Origin: Pseudomonas sp. RIT409
GTDB taxonomy: Bacteria > Pseudomonadota > Gammaproteobacteria > Pseudomonadales > Pseudomonadaceae
Assembly: GCF_003052515.2 (NCBI RefSeq)
Contig: NZ_QARE02000014.1
Location: 1 to 64,000 of the forward strand
Direction of reading: 5' to 3'
Length of the DNA: 64,000 nt
Both the position numbers and the translations under genes were made by a program. The notes below the pieces were generated by a model. That model was given only the letters and a program-made list of their open reading frames with translations, did not search any database and had not been told where the DNA came from. Below, piece after piece: positions 54,898 through 63,721 of this stretch; position 1 is the first letter of the stretch; every line of letters starts with the position of its first letter.

Positions 54898-56352
54898 ATG
54901 AACCCTCCAAAAATCGTCCATCATGGCGCGGGCCAGGGCGTAACGGGGTCATGCCACCAATTCTGGATGGACGACGAGACGAGTGTGTTGATCGATTGCG
55001 GCCAGTTTCAAGGGCTGGAAGCCGATGAGGTGGGTGATCGCCTGGGGCTGGACTTCTCGATCACCGGTATCAAAGCGCTGGTGGTCACCCACGTGCACAT
55101 CGACCATGTCGGGCGCATTCCGAACCTGTTGGCGGCGGGGTTCGACGGGCCGATCCTGTGCAGTGAACCCTCCGCGAAGCTGTTGCCCATCGTGCTCGAA
55201 GACGCGTTTCACCTTGCGATAGGCGATGACGCACATGAGTTGGAGCGCTATCTGTCCATCGTCGAGCAACGGCTTATCGCGCTGCCGTACAACCACTGGT
55301 TCACCCTCCACGACGACGGCGCTACAACCTGTCAGGTCCGCCTGCAACCGGCAGGGCATGTGCTGGGGGCGGCCTACGTCGAATTGGAGCTGGGCCAGGC
55401 GAACCTGGAAAGCAGGCGCATCGTGTTCAGCGGCGATCTGGGTGCGGCGCATTCGCCGATTTTGCCCGATCTGGTGCCGCCGGAACGCGCCGACCTGTTG
55501 ATCCTGGAAAGCACGTACGGTGATCGATTGCACGAGGATCGAACGCACCGTGAGGAACGCTTGCGCGCGGCCATCGAGCGGGCGCTGGCGGACGGCGGGG
55601 CTGTGCTTATCCCATCGTTCAGCATCGGTCGCACTCAGGAGTTGCTCTACGAACTGGAAGACATCATCCACGAGCAGATGCAAAGGGCGGTGGCGCCAGA
55701 GCGCGAGGAGCCAACGTCAACGGCCCATGATCGGCCGGATGTGGATTGGCCGCAGCTGCCGATCATTCTCGATTCTCCGCTGGCCAGCCGCTTCACCGAC
55801 ACCTACAAGGCACTGCAGGGGTATTGGGACGAGGACGCGCTGGAGCGACTCAAAGCAGGGCGCAAACCGCTGTCCTTCAAGCAATTGATCACGGTAGACA
55901 GCCATGACGAACACATGCGGATCGTCGAACACCTGAATGACACCGCACGACCCGCCATCGTGATCGCCGGCAATGGCATGTGCTCGGGGGGCCGTATCGT
56001 CAATTACCTCAAGGCGTTATTGGGCGATGCCCGGCACAACGTCGTGTTCGTCGGTTATCAGGGCAAAGGCACCCCCGGCAGGGACATCCAGACCCATGGG
56101 CCGGAAGGCGGGTTTGTGGTCCTCGACGGTGAGCGCATCGACATCAAAGCGGGAATTGAAAGCGTGGGGGGCTATTCGGCGCATGCCGATCAGGCCGATC
56201 TCCTCGATTTCGTCTTACGGATGAAAGAGTGGCCGAAAGAGATCCGTCTGGTGCACGGCGAGGCTCAAGCCAAGTCCAGCCTGGCCCACGAACTCGAAAG
56301 GCGGTACCAAGAGGCCGATAAGAACGTGCTGATTACAGGTCTGCCCAGTTGA
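54898..56352 (+). CDS. Metallo-beta-lactamase/beta-CASP nuclease
   Basis: A 484-residue protein related to archaeal and eukaryotic CPSF-like RNases. The metal motif THVHIDHVGRIPNL is followed by the His in RLQPAGHVLGAAYVEL and the Asp in VFSGDLGAAHS. The beta-CASP domain carries VLIPSFSIGRTQELLYEL and IVIAGNGMCSGGRI. A C-terminal RMMBL-type segment is GYSAHADQADLLDF. Likely an RNA-processing exo/endonuclease; such genes occur sporadically in Pseudomonas. Confidence 0.88.
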   Translation: MNPPKIVHHGAGQGVTGSCHQFWMDDETSVLIDCGQFQGLEADEVGDRLGLDFSITGIKALVVTHVHIDHVGRIPNLLAAGFDGPILCSEPSAKLLPIVLEDAFHLAIGDDAHELERYLSIVEQRLIALPYNHWFTLHDDGATTCQVRLQPAGHVLGAAYVELELGQANLESRRIVFSGDLGAAHSPILPDLVPPERADLLILESTYGDRLHEDRTHREERLRAAIERALADGGAVLIPSFSIGRTQELLYELEDIIHEQMQRAVAPEREEPTSTAHDRPDVDWPQLPIILDSPLASRFTDTYKALQGYWDEDALERLKAGRKPLSFKQLITVDSHDEHMRIVEHLNDTARPAIVIAGNGMCSGGRIVNYLKALLGDARHNVVFVGYQGKGTPGRDIQTHGPEGGFVVLDGERIDIKAGIESVGGYSAHADQADLLDFVLRMKEWPKEIRLVHGEAQAKSSLAHELERRYQEADKNVLITGLPS

Positions 56353-56521
56353 TCGTTTGATCTGGCTGGAGGCTGAGGTTGTCGCAGCGACGCGAGCGTG
56401 CTCTCGGCGTGAAGCGTTCGCACCCACTGCCGGGATGTACAAGAGGCCGTTCGCATCGAGTGGGTAAGCCGTTCTGGAGGGACGTCGCGCACCTGACGGT
56501 TTGCTTCCCCCGTAACGTTGA

Positions 56522-57514
56522 TCATCGCGATTTCTCCGCTGAGCCAGCCAACTGGGGTGTGGGCAGCGGGCGATCGGCTCTGCGCTGGATGTTCACCATC
56601 AACAGGCCGGCAAGAGACAGAAGGGCGCCAGCGATGAAGCCTTTAGAGACGGTCTCGTCCAGCAGCCAGACGCCCAGCAGTACGCCAAAGAGCGGAGTCA
56701 TGAAGGCCAGGGTGCTCAGCCGGGCCGCCAGGTAGCGTTTGAGCATCCAGAACCAGATCAGGTAGCTGGCGAACGAGACGGCCAGGGTTTGAAAGAGCAA
56801 GCTCCCCCAAACCATGGCGTCGAATGCAGGCAGTCGGGTTTTCCCGGCGAGCAAAGCCAAGGGTAAGAGGACCCACGCCGCCCCCATGAGCTGGTAATAG
56901 AGCGTCTGGCTGGCGGGTGCATCGCTCAGCTTGCTTGAACGCACCGCCACGGTCGTGAAGCCCCAAGCGGCACCCGCGCACAACCCCAGCGTATCCCCCA
57001 GCAGTCGGTGAGCCAGTGCCGGCTCGTCGGCACCTTCATGGCTCCCCGCCAGAAACGTGATCGCGATTCCGGTAAATGCCGTGCCAACACCTACCCACTG
57101 GCGCACGCCAAGTCGCTCTTCAATCAGGCGCACATGCAGCCCGACGGCTGCGAACAGGGGAGCGGTGTAGAGAAACACCGCCATGTGCGACGCCGTCGTC
57201 CAGCGCAAGCCTTGCGCAATGCAGAGAAACTCCGCCGCGAACAATAGGCCGACCACCAATCCTGAACGACGCCAGAGGTGGGGCAGCCAGGCTTCCCGCG
57301 CGATGACCCGACCGAACAGCCAGACGAGGGCAGCGGCGACCGCCGAGCGAAGCGCTACTTGCATCATGGGGTCTACCGCCCCTGCGATGGCTTTTATCGC
57401 GACCTGTTGAGCCCCCCACGTCAGGCACAGGGTCACCATGACCAAGGCTGCAATGGCATCTACTGGTTTTCTCGCTGACACGGTGGATTGTCCTGTGGCC
57501 TGTGATTCAGCCAT
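56522..57514 (-). CDS. EamA/DMT-family transporter
   Basis: A 330-residue, ten-helix drug/metabolite transporter with two EamA repeats (the second begins near DTLGLCAGAAWGFTTVAVRS). The family features TLCLTWGAQQVAIK and ASHMAVFLYTAPLFAAVGLH are visible. Divergent from a LysR gene 66 bases away, a standard regulator-transporter pairing. Confidence 0.88.
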   Translation of the reverse strand: MAESQATGQSTVSARKPVDAIAALVMVTLCLTWGAQQVAIKAIAGAVDPMMQVALRSAVAAALVWLFGRVIAREAWLPHLWRRSGLVVGLLFAAEFLCIAQGLRWTTASHMAVFLYTAPLFAAVGLHVRLIEERLGVRQWVGVGTAFTGIAITFLAGSHEGADEPALAHRLLGDTLGLCAGAAWGFTTVAVRSSKLSDAPASQTLYYQLMGAAWVLLPLALLAGKTRLPAFDAMVWGSLLFQTLAVSFASYLIWFWMLKRYLAARLSTLAFMTPLFGVLLGVWLLDETVSKGFIAGALLSLAGLLMVNIQRRADRPLPTPQLAGSAEKSR

Positions 57515-57580
57515 TGTCTCGGCGCCGCTCGCGCGCTACAAATCATCCCTTCTGTCTCTATACAAGAGAAAAACTACGCC

Positions 57581-58444
57581 ATGCGACCGGATACGCCATT
57601 CAAGGCCATCGCTTGTTTTGATGCCGTCATGCGCACGGGGAGTGCAAAGGCGGCCGCCGATGTGATGTTCGTGACCCCCGGCGCCGTGGGGCAACAGCTG
57701 CGCAAACTGGAGGGGTGGCTCGGGGCGCAGTTGTTCATCCGCAGCGTTCGCAAGTTGCAACCGACCGAGGAAGCAGTGCGCTACTGGCAGCAGATCCAGC
57801 CTGCCTTGGCGCAAATGGATGACATCCATGCCCGGCTGCGTGGCACGTCTGTATTCGAGGTTTCCCTGAGTCTGCCTCCGGCATTCGCCAGCACCTGGTT
57901 TGCGCGGCGCATGCCCGACCTGATCCAGCACCTGCCGGACTTACAGCTCCACCTGAACGCCAACGCCGAGGCGGTCGATCTGCGTGCGGGCACCTATGAC
58001 CTCGCAGTCCGCCACTTCGATGGCCAGGATGACAGGCTTCACAGCCGCCTTCTTTTGAATGATGAGGTGAGGGTTTATTGCAGCCCCCATTACCGCGAGC
58101 GTCTTCAGCTGTTTGCGCTGGAAGACCTGCGCCGTGCGACGCTGATTCACACGACATCCCACGCGAACTGGTCTCGTTGGCTGGCGCAATCGGGGGCATC
58201 CCTCTCTGGCAAGGCAGGCGGTGTACGCTTCGACCAGTCCGAGTTGGCCATCGACGCCGCGAGGCGAGGCCAGGGCTTGGTGCTGACCAGCCCCTGGCTG
58301 ATAGAGGAGGATTTGGAAAGCCACCGCCTGGTTCAGTTATTCGACTGCACTTTGATCACGGGCAAAGGGTACTACGTGGTGTATCCCATCGATTCGCCGT
58401 TAAGTGTCGGTGGGAAAGTGCTGTATGAGTGGTTTTTTCAATGA
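57581..58444 (+). CDS. LysR-family regulator (GcvA-like)
   Basis: A 287-residue LTTR. HTH: AAADVMFVTPGAVGQQLRKL. The effector part shows AVDLRAGTYDLAVRHFDGQ and INAARRGQGLVL-like features of the GcvA/AmpR group. ATG 57581. It probably controls the divergent EamA transporter. The next element downstream is a hrp box. Confidence 0.88.
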   Translation: MRPDTPFKAIACFDAVMRTGSAKAAADVMFVTPGAVGQQLRKLEGWLGAQLFIRSVRKLQPTEEAVRYWQQIQPALAQMDDIHARLRGTSVFEVSLSLPPAFASTWFARRMPDLIQHLPDLQLHLNANAEAVDLRAGTYDLAVRHFDGQDDRLHSRLLLNDEVRVYCSPHYRERLQLFALEDLRRATLIHTTSHANWSRWLAQSGASLSGKAGGVRFDQSELAIDAARRGQGLVLTSPWLIEEDLESHRLVQLFDCTLITGKGYYVVYPIDSPLSVGGKVLYEWFFQ

Positions 58445-58557
58445 CGCCGGGCTTCCCATGGCTGTGAGCGGCGCCCAAGTGATCGACAAGTACCTGCACC
58501 GGGTGTGTAAAAAGTCATCTTTCTGCAACACAACCGTCAAATAGCGCTCGTTTTAGA

Positions 58558-58586
58558 GGAACCGGAACCGCGCGGTCGGCCACACA
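58558..58586 (+). promoter_or_regulatory. HrpL-dependent promoter (hrp box) of the hopAA1-family gene
   Basis: GGAACC (58558-58563), a 16-base spacer and CCACACA (58580-58586) match the hrp box exactly. A second GGAACC (58564-58569) directly follows the first, but it is only 10 bases from the CCAC element, too close to act. The effector ATG is 67 bases downstream of the box. Confidence 0.93.
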
Positions 58587-58653
58587 GCAGGTTGAAACCA
58601 TCGCGCAAAGCAGCGATGACGGACTGCTTTCCGGTAACCAAGAGGACTTCTTC

Positions 58654-60384
58654 ATGCGCGTGTCTGGCCAGCAACCCCCCAGTGCCCCACCCTCCATAGA
58701 GCTTCAAGACCGATCAGGGTCGCCGGCGATCAGCGATCACGCTTCCGTGGCGCAGGGTCATCCCCAATCGGGGCAGGTGGCTGCAGCGGCAACGAGCGAA
58801 TCCCGCGAAATGAGGCATTTGCTGACGGACTACCTGCGCACGCAGTTCGCGCCCTATCTGGAGCACCTGGACGCGGAATCACCGCATCGCAGCGAGATCA
58901 CTCAGATCATTGAGAGCCGCGTCAACAAGCTGATGCAGGAGAATATTTCGTTCGAGGAACTTCGATCGGTCATGGAGAAAGGCGAGAAGATGGACCGTAA
59001 CGCGTCCATCGGATCGGGCACGGTGGGCGGCGTGCCATTTGCAGTGGCGTCGACGCTTCAAGCCGCCATTCCCGCCATTACGGGGATCGGTGCGAAAATC
59101 CCGAACCCGGTCGCCAAAGCCGCTGCTATTGGGGCGATATCGCTCGCAACGGCATCTGCAATGGATCAGGTGGGTGGCGCCTCCATCAAAAAACTTCGAG
59201 AAGATGCCTATTACCTGCACGCCCCCTCGGACAAACTTCACGAGTCGTTGAACGCCGCGTTGGCGACCATCGACACCAAAGCGAACCTGGCCATCGAAAA
59301 CGCAAAAGAAGCGCAGACCTTCACTGTTCGTAATACCGCCAGGACCGTTCTTTCTCCGGTGCTCGCCAAAGTCGCTCCGGCGGCCGAACCCATTGTGGAT
59401 ACCGCCATTGCCATCGCAGGCGGGCTCGCCGCGGGCGCCGGTTCGGGCTACCTGGCCCACAATCGCCGTACCGAGCAGCACACCAGTGGTCCCGCGCTCC
59501 TGTTGGGGCGTCGGGATACGGAGCCCAAGCAGGACCTCAATGACGAAACCGAATGGTTCGACACCTTCCAGGCATTGCGCGAAGCAAAAACCGCGCGTAC
59601 GCCCCTTGCCAATGCAGGCGGGCGATTGGCCGACGCAGGCCGCACCTTGATAAACGATCCGTTGGGGGCGATCTCGAGAACGGCCAAAGGCACCTTCACC
59701 CCTGCCGGCGCCGCCAACGTCTCTACGTTGACCGGTGGCTTCACCGTGTTGGAGGCCAGCAAAGGTGCTGCCGTCAATGCATTGAGTAACCACCCGGCCC
59801 TGGGGTCGTTGGCCAAACACGCCATCAACACAGTCGGCGGCGCGGTGGTGTTCGGTGGCAACGCCGCGAGCGTCGCGGTTGCAGACCAACTGGTCGATGA
59901 TTTGAGGTCGCGAGGCAAGACCACCGCCGAACCGGCGGCCGGTGAGACAGCGTCCGTTCGCTCGGTGCCCGAAGAGCCCGAGGAGGTCGCTGAAGAGGCC
60001 ACTGGTCGGAGCAGCAGATCGTCCAGTCAGCGGTCTCAGCGGGCTGCTTCCGACGCCAGTTCGCTTCCGCGCACCAGCCTGACCAGCAACCGCATCATGA
60101 GCGCGGATAACACACCGCGTCATTCTCTCAGCGCTGCCTCGGTCAACAGTCGGACCAGACGGGACGGCGAGCAGGCGCAGTCAACGATCGCCAGCAGATC
60201 TTCCGAAGAGGCGGTGCGGCCCGGTTCGCGTGCTTCAGCGGCACCTGCCGACATCCAGCGCCAACCTGCGGTGCAGCCTGATGAGGCCTCGGACGACGGC
60301 GCATCCAGCTACTACACCGCGACGGGAAGTGATTCCGGTGACGATGAGTCCGCCTACTTCACGCCGCCACAAACGCCGGTTTGA
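58654..60384 (+). CDS. hopAA1: HopAA1/RopAA-family type III effector
   Basis: A 576-residue protein under a hrp box, with AGAGGA seven bases before the ATG. The N-terminal 50 residues are rich in Ser, Pro and Gln without Cys, as in secretion signals. The middle resembles HopAA1 as I recall it: SAMDQVG, YYLHAPSDKLHESLNAAL, RNTARTVLSPVLA, IAGGLAAGAGSGYL and ALLLGRRDTEPKQDL. HopAA1 of P. syringae is about 485 residues; this copy has an extra Ser/Glu/Arg-rich, low-complexity tail (about 425-576) ending in acidic Tyr-rich repeats (SSYYTATGS, DESAYFT). No chaperone gene is adjacent. Confidence 0.88.
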   Translation: MRVSGQQPPSAPPSIELQDRSGSPAISDHASVAQGHPQSGQVAAAATSESREMRHLLTDYLRTQFAPYLEHLDAESPHRSEITQIIESRVNKLMQENISFEELRSVMEKGEKMDRNASIGSGTVGGVPFAVASTLQAAIPAITGIGAKIPNPVAKAAAIGAISLATASAMDQVGGASIKKLREDAYYLHAPSDKLHESLNAALATIDTKANLAIENAKEAQTFTVRNTARTVLSPVLAKVAPAAEPIVDTAIAIAGGLAAGAGSGYLAHNRRTEQHTSGPALLLGRRDTEPKQDLNDETEWFDTFQALREAKTARTPLANAGGRLADAGRTLINDPLGAISRTAKGTFTPAGAANVSTLTGGFTVLEASKGAAVNALSNHPALGSLAKHAINTVGGAVVFGGNAASVAVADQLVDDLRSRGKTTAEPAAGETASVRSVPEEPEEVAEEATGRSSRSSSQRSQRAASDASSLPRTSLTSNRIMSADNTPRHSLSAASVNSRTRRDGEQAQSTIASRSSEEAVRPGSRASAAPADIQRQPAVQPDEASDDGASSYYTATGSDSGDDESAYFTPPQTPV

Positions 60385-60473
60385 GCGGGCCTGACGATCG
60401 GGGGCGCGCGCGGGTCGCGGTCATTGAGGAGGGCGCTACAGCCCCAACGCCTGGGCTTGAATCGGCCACATTG

Positions 60474-60490
60474 GGCACCAGATGGGTGCC
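60474..60490 (+). terminator. Hairpin after the hopAA1-family gene
   Basis: GGCACC (60474-60479) pairs perfectly with GGTGCC (60485-60490) around a 5-base loop, about 90 bases past the effector stop and just before the convergent LysR stop. No T-run follows, so termination is doubtful. Confidence 0.35.
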
Positions 60491-60511
60491 TTCCGGATGC
60501 CGAGCAAATGC

Positions 60512-61405
60512 CTAGATCCGGTGATGGGCCACCAGGTAGTCGACGAATAGCCGGACACGTGCCGGCATCGTCGTGCCGCCTACGAATACCGCATGAATAG
60601 GCTCCTCATCCCCAGGGTTGAAGGCCTCCAGAAGCGGCACCAGGTCGCCGTGTTGCAGGTCCTCGCTGACGGTGAACCGGCCAATGCGCGCGATGCCGGC
60701 GCCTACCCGGGCGAGCTGCGCGAGGGCTTCACCGCTGCTGCATTCGATGTTGCCGCTGACCTTGAGTGAAAACACCTTTGCATCCCGGATGAACGGCCAA
60801 TTCGGTTCGGCACGCCGGAAATTGAAGCGCAGGCAATTGTGTTGAAGCAGGTCTTCAGGTGCCTGAGGAATGCCACGGCGCCGCAGGTAGTCAGGCGAGG
60901 CCACCACGACTTGGTCGGTGCCGCCGATCCTTCTCGCAGTCAGCGGGCTGTCGGGTAGATGACCGAAGCGCACGGCCACGTCGGCCTGGCCCCCGAGGAT
61001 GTCGACCACTTCGTCACCGAGCGTGAGGTCGACGACGATGTTCGGGTAGTCGGCGCTGAAGGCCGCCACCAGAGGAACGATCGCCATTCGGCCATGACCG
61101 AGGGCGGCACTGACCCGCAATCGGCCGCGGGGTACGCCTTGCTCGGCAATGGCTGCTTCGACCTCGGCCATGTCGGCCAGGATGCGTCGGGCGCCGCGCA
61201 GGAAGGCCTCGCCCTCGGCGGTAAACGTGCTGGCCCGAGTGGTGCGCAACAGCAGGCGAGCACCGAGACGTTGTTCGGTCCGGGCGATGATCCGGCTGAC
61301 GGCTGAGGGTGTCAGTCCAAGCGCGCGGGCGGCGGCAGACAGGCTGCCTTCCTGTGCCACCGCAGCGAACACGGCCATTTCCCCCGACCTTCCGCTAAGG
61401 TCCAT
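60512..61405 (-). CDS. LysR-family transcriptional regulator
   Basis: A 297-residue LTTR (DLSGRSGEMAVFAAVAQEGS). HTH AARALGLTPSAVSRIIARTE; effector domain with DVAVRFGHLPDSPLTARRIG. Divergent from the MFS gene at 61500 with 94 bases between, so it likely controls that exporter. Confidence 0.9.
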   Translation of the reverse strand: MDLSGRSGEMAVFAAVAQEGSLSAAARALGLTPSAVSRIIARTEQRLGARLLLRTTRASTFTAEGEAFLRGARRILADMAEVEAAIAEQGVPRGRLRVSAALGHGRMAIVPLVAAFSADYPNIVVDLTLGDEVVDILGGQADVAVRFGHLPDSPLTARRIGGTDQVVVASPDYLRRRGIPQAPEDLLQHNCLRFNFRRAEPNWPFIRDAKVFSLKVSGNIECSSGEALAQLARVGAGIARIGRFTVSEDLQHGDLVPLLEAFNPGDEEPIHAVFVGGTTMPARVRLFVDYLVAHHRI

Positions 61406-61499
61406 TTGTGCTCCCTACGCAAAGGTGATTGCCAGAAATCATGGCTACTGCCTGAAATCGCCGGATTGTAGCATTGGCGGCACAGATAAGGAGCCTTCC

Positions 61500-62666
61500 A
61501 TGCGTATCAACCCTCCGCTCGTTTCACTCGCCGTGGGCGCCTTCGGTATCGGCGTCACCGAGTTCGCCCCCATGGGCATGTTGCCGGGCATCGCTGCCGA
61601 TCTCGGCGTATCCATTCCCGCCGCAGGCTTACTGGTCAGTGCCTATGCGTTGGGCGTACTGATCGGCGCGCCGCTGATGACCCTGACCACAGGCCGGGTG
61701 CCCCGTCGTTACCTGCTGATTGGGCTCATGGCCATTTTCACCTTGGGTAATTTGATGTCGGCCCTGGCGACCGATTACTCAAGCCTCATGATCGCCAGGG
61801 TGGTCACTTCACTGAATCATGGTGCGTTCTTTGGTGTGGGCTCCGTTGTCGCCGCCAGCGTGGTCGCCCCGGAAAAACGAGCCGGGGCGGTCGCCTCCAT
61901 GTTCATTGGCCTGACCGTAGCGACCATCGGCGGTGTGCCACTGGCGACCTGGTTTGCCGAACTGTTTGGCTGGCGCACCGCATTCGGGGGCATCACCTTG
62001 CTTGGGGTTATCGCGATGCTCGCTTTGTGGTGGGCGCTGCCCAATTTGCCTTTGCCGCAAAGCGGCGGCGCCCTGGCCGAAATCCGCGTACTGGGTCGCG
62101 GTCCGGTACTGGGCGCCTTGGCGCTGACGGTGGTCGGCTCCGGTGCGATGTTTACCGTCTTCACCTACATCGCGCCGATGCTCAACGCCGAGGCCCACGC
62201 GTCCACTGCTTTCATCACCGCGATGCTGGTGCTGTTCGGCGTGGGATTGACCCTGGGTAACGTGTGGGGTGGCAAAGCCGCAGACCGCTCGGTCGACCGC
62301 ATCCTGATCGTCTCGCTGAGCGTGCTGATCGTCGTCTTGCTCGCCTTCACGGTGCTGATGCAGTGGCCACTTCCGGCCGCGGTCGCGATCCTGATCTGGG
62401 GAATCGCCAGCTTTGCCCTGGTTCCCCCACTGCAGATGCGCGTCATGGAAGCGGCAAAAGATGCGCCCAACCTGGCTTCTGCGGTGAACATCGGTGCCTT
62501 CAATCTCGGCAACGCCATCGGTGCCGCCGTGGGTGGCGCCGTGATCGACGCCGGCCTCGGTTACCCGGCGGTTTCCCTGGCCGGAGCCGCCATGGCGGGG
62601 CTGGGGCTGTTGATGGTCCTGGCGTTTGCCTGGCGCTCCAGAGCCACGGCTGCGGCGCTGGTGTGA
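61500..62666 (+). CDS. MFS transporter (AraJ/YdhP-type)
   Basis: A 388-residue, 12-helix MFS protein. ATG 61500 follows AAGGAG (61488-61493); the frame is open far upstream to 61149 only as an antisense shadow of the LysR gene. The opening LAVGAFGIGVTEFAPMGMLP and the LVSAYALGVLIGAPLMTLTT block are typical of AraJ/YdhP-like exporters. Its substrate is unknown; the divergent LysR is the probable regulator. Confidence 0.9.
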   Translation: MRINPPLVSLAVGAFGIGVTEFAPMGMLPGIAADLGVSIPAAGLLVSAYALGVLIGAPLMTLTTGRVPRRYLLIGLMAIFTLGNLMSALATDYSSLMIARVVTSLNHGAFFGVGSVVAASVVAPEKRAGAVASMFIGLTVATIGGVPLATWFAELFGWRTAFGGITLLGVIAMLALWWALPNLPLPQSGGALAEIRVLGRGPVLGALALTVVGSGAMFTVFTYIAPMLNAEAHASTAFITAMLVLFGVGLTLGNVWGGKAADRSVDRILIVSLSVLIVVLLAFTVLMQWPLPAAVAILIWGIASFALVPPLQMRVMEAAKDAPNLASAVNIGAFNLGNAIGAAVGGAVIDAGLGYPAVSLAGAAMAGLGLLMVLAFAWRSRATAAALV

Positions 62667-62720
62667 CGGGGCATCCCCGGCAACGGGCAGCCAGCGCCTG
62701 ATGCCGTCGGGTGCTTCGCG

Positions 62721-63620
62721 TCAGAGGTAGGGCAGCGCCGAACGGATATGCTCCCGCAGCGCGGTCACCAGGCTCGACGGCTGGCGTTGGTCAGTCTTCA
62801 ACGCAATCGCGACGTTGGGTAGCACCGGCAGCCCGCTGTCAGCAGGCAGGACATGTAAATCCGCAGGCACGGCGGTCTGCGTCAGTACGGCAATGGCTTG
62901 CCCGGAACGTACAACGGCGATCAGCCCTGTCAGGCTTTGGCTGGCATAGGCCAGACGGAACGGGCGTCCGATGCCTTCCAGGCTGATGATGGCTGCCTGA
63001 TGGTCCAGCGTGTCCGGGTCGGAAAGGGCCAGTTGCAAGGGCGTCATCTGCGGTGCATCGCTGCCTCGCGCACCCACCCAGACCAGGGGTTCGTAGCGGA
63101 TGACAGCATTGCTCGCAGCGTTTTGCGGCAGGGAGATGATCGCGATGTCCAGCAGATGGTCGTCCAGCCGCTCGAGCAGTCGCGGGGTAGGGGCGCAGTA
63201 CACCTCGACCAGGACTTGCGGATGGCGAGCGGCGAAGTCACGCAGCAGCGGTGGTAGAAAGACAGCGGCATAATCATCCGGGCATCCCAGCCGGATGTGC
63301 CCGGACAACCCTCGGCCAGACATCTCGGCGATGGCTTCATCGTGCGCCCGCAGGATCTTCTGCGCATGGGCGAGCAGTCGGTCGCCGTGCGCAGTCAGCA
63401 GAACGCCACGGCCCGTGCGCAGCAACAAGGGTTGATTGACGGTTTCCTCCAGCCGCTTGACTTGCATGCTGATGGCCGCCTGGGTCCTGCCCACGCGATC
63501 TGCCGCCCGGCTGAGCGCGCCGGTCTCGGCAATCATGACGAAGGTGCGGAGCAGGTCCAGGTCGAGGTAGGCGTTCAACGTGATGCCCTTTGAGGTATAA
63601 GTTCTGCTGAATTCAAGCAT
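62721..63620 (-). CDS. LysR-family regulator, DgdR-like
   Basis: Up to 299 residues. The ATG at 63620 lacks a ribosome site; a TTG at 63575 after AAAGGGC is an alternative. HTH: AADRVGRTQAAISMQVKRLE. Divergent from the dialkylglycine decarboxylase gene, the arrangement known for DgdR and DgdA in Burkholderia cepacia. It should therefore be its regulator. Confidence 0.8.
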   Translation of the reverse strand: MLEFSRTYTSKGITLNAYLDLDLLRTFVMIAETGALSRAADRVGRTQAAISMQVKRLEETVNQPLLLRTGRGVLLTAHGDRLLAHAQKILRAHDEAIAEMSGRGLSGHIRLGCPDDYAAVFLPPLLRDFAARHPQVLVEVYCAPTPRLLERLDDHLLDIAIISLPQNAASNAVIRYEPLVWVGARGSDAPQMTPLQLALSDPDTLDHQAAIISLEGIGRPFRLAYASQSLTGLIAVVRSGQAIAVLTQTAVPADLHVLPADSGLPVLPNVAIALKTDQRQPSSLVTALREHIRSALPYL

Positions 63621-63721
63621 AAGAACTATTCGTTTTGGTTGAGTATTTCAAGCGCCTAGACTCCTCTCCAACGCACTGACCGCCGGCATCCGTCTCCGGC
63701 CATCTTTCTGGAGAGACTCAC

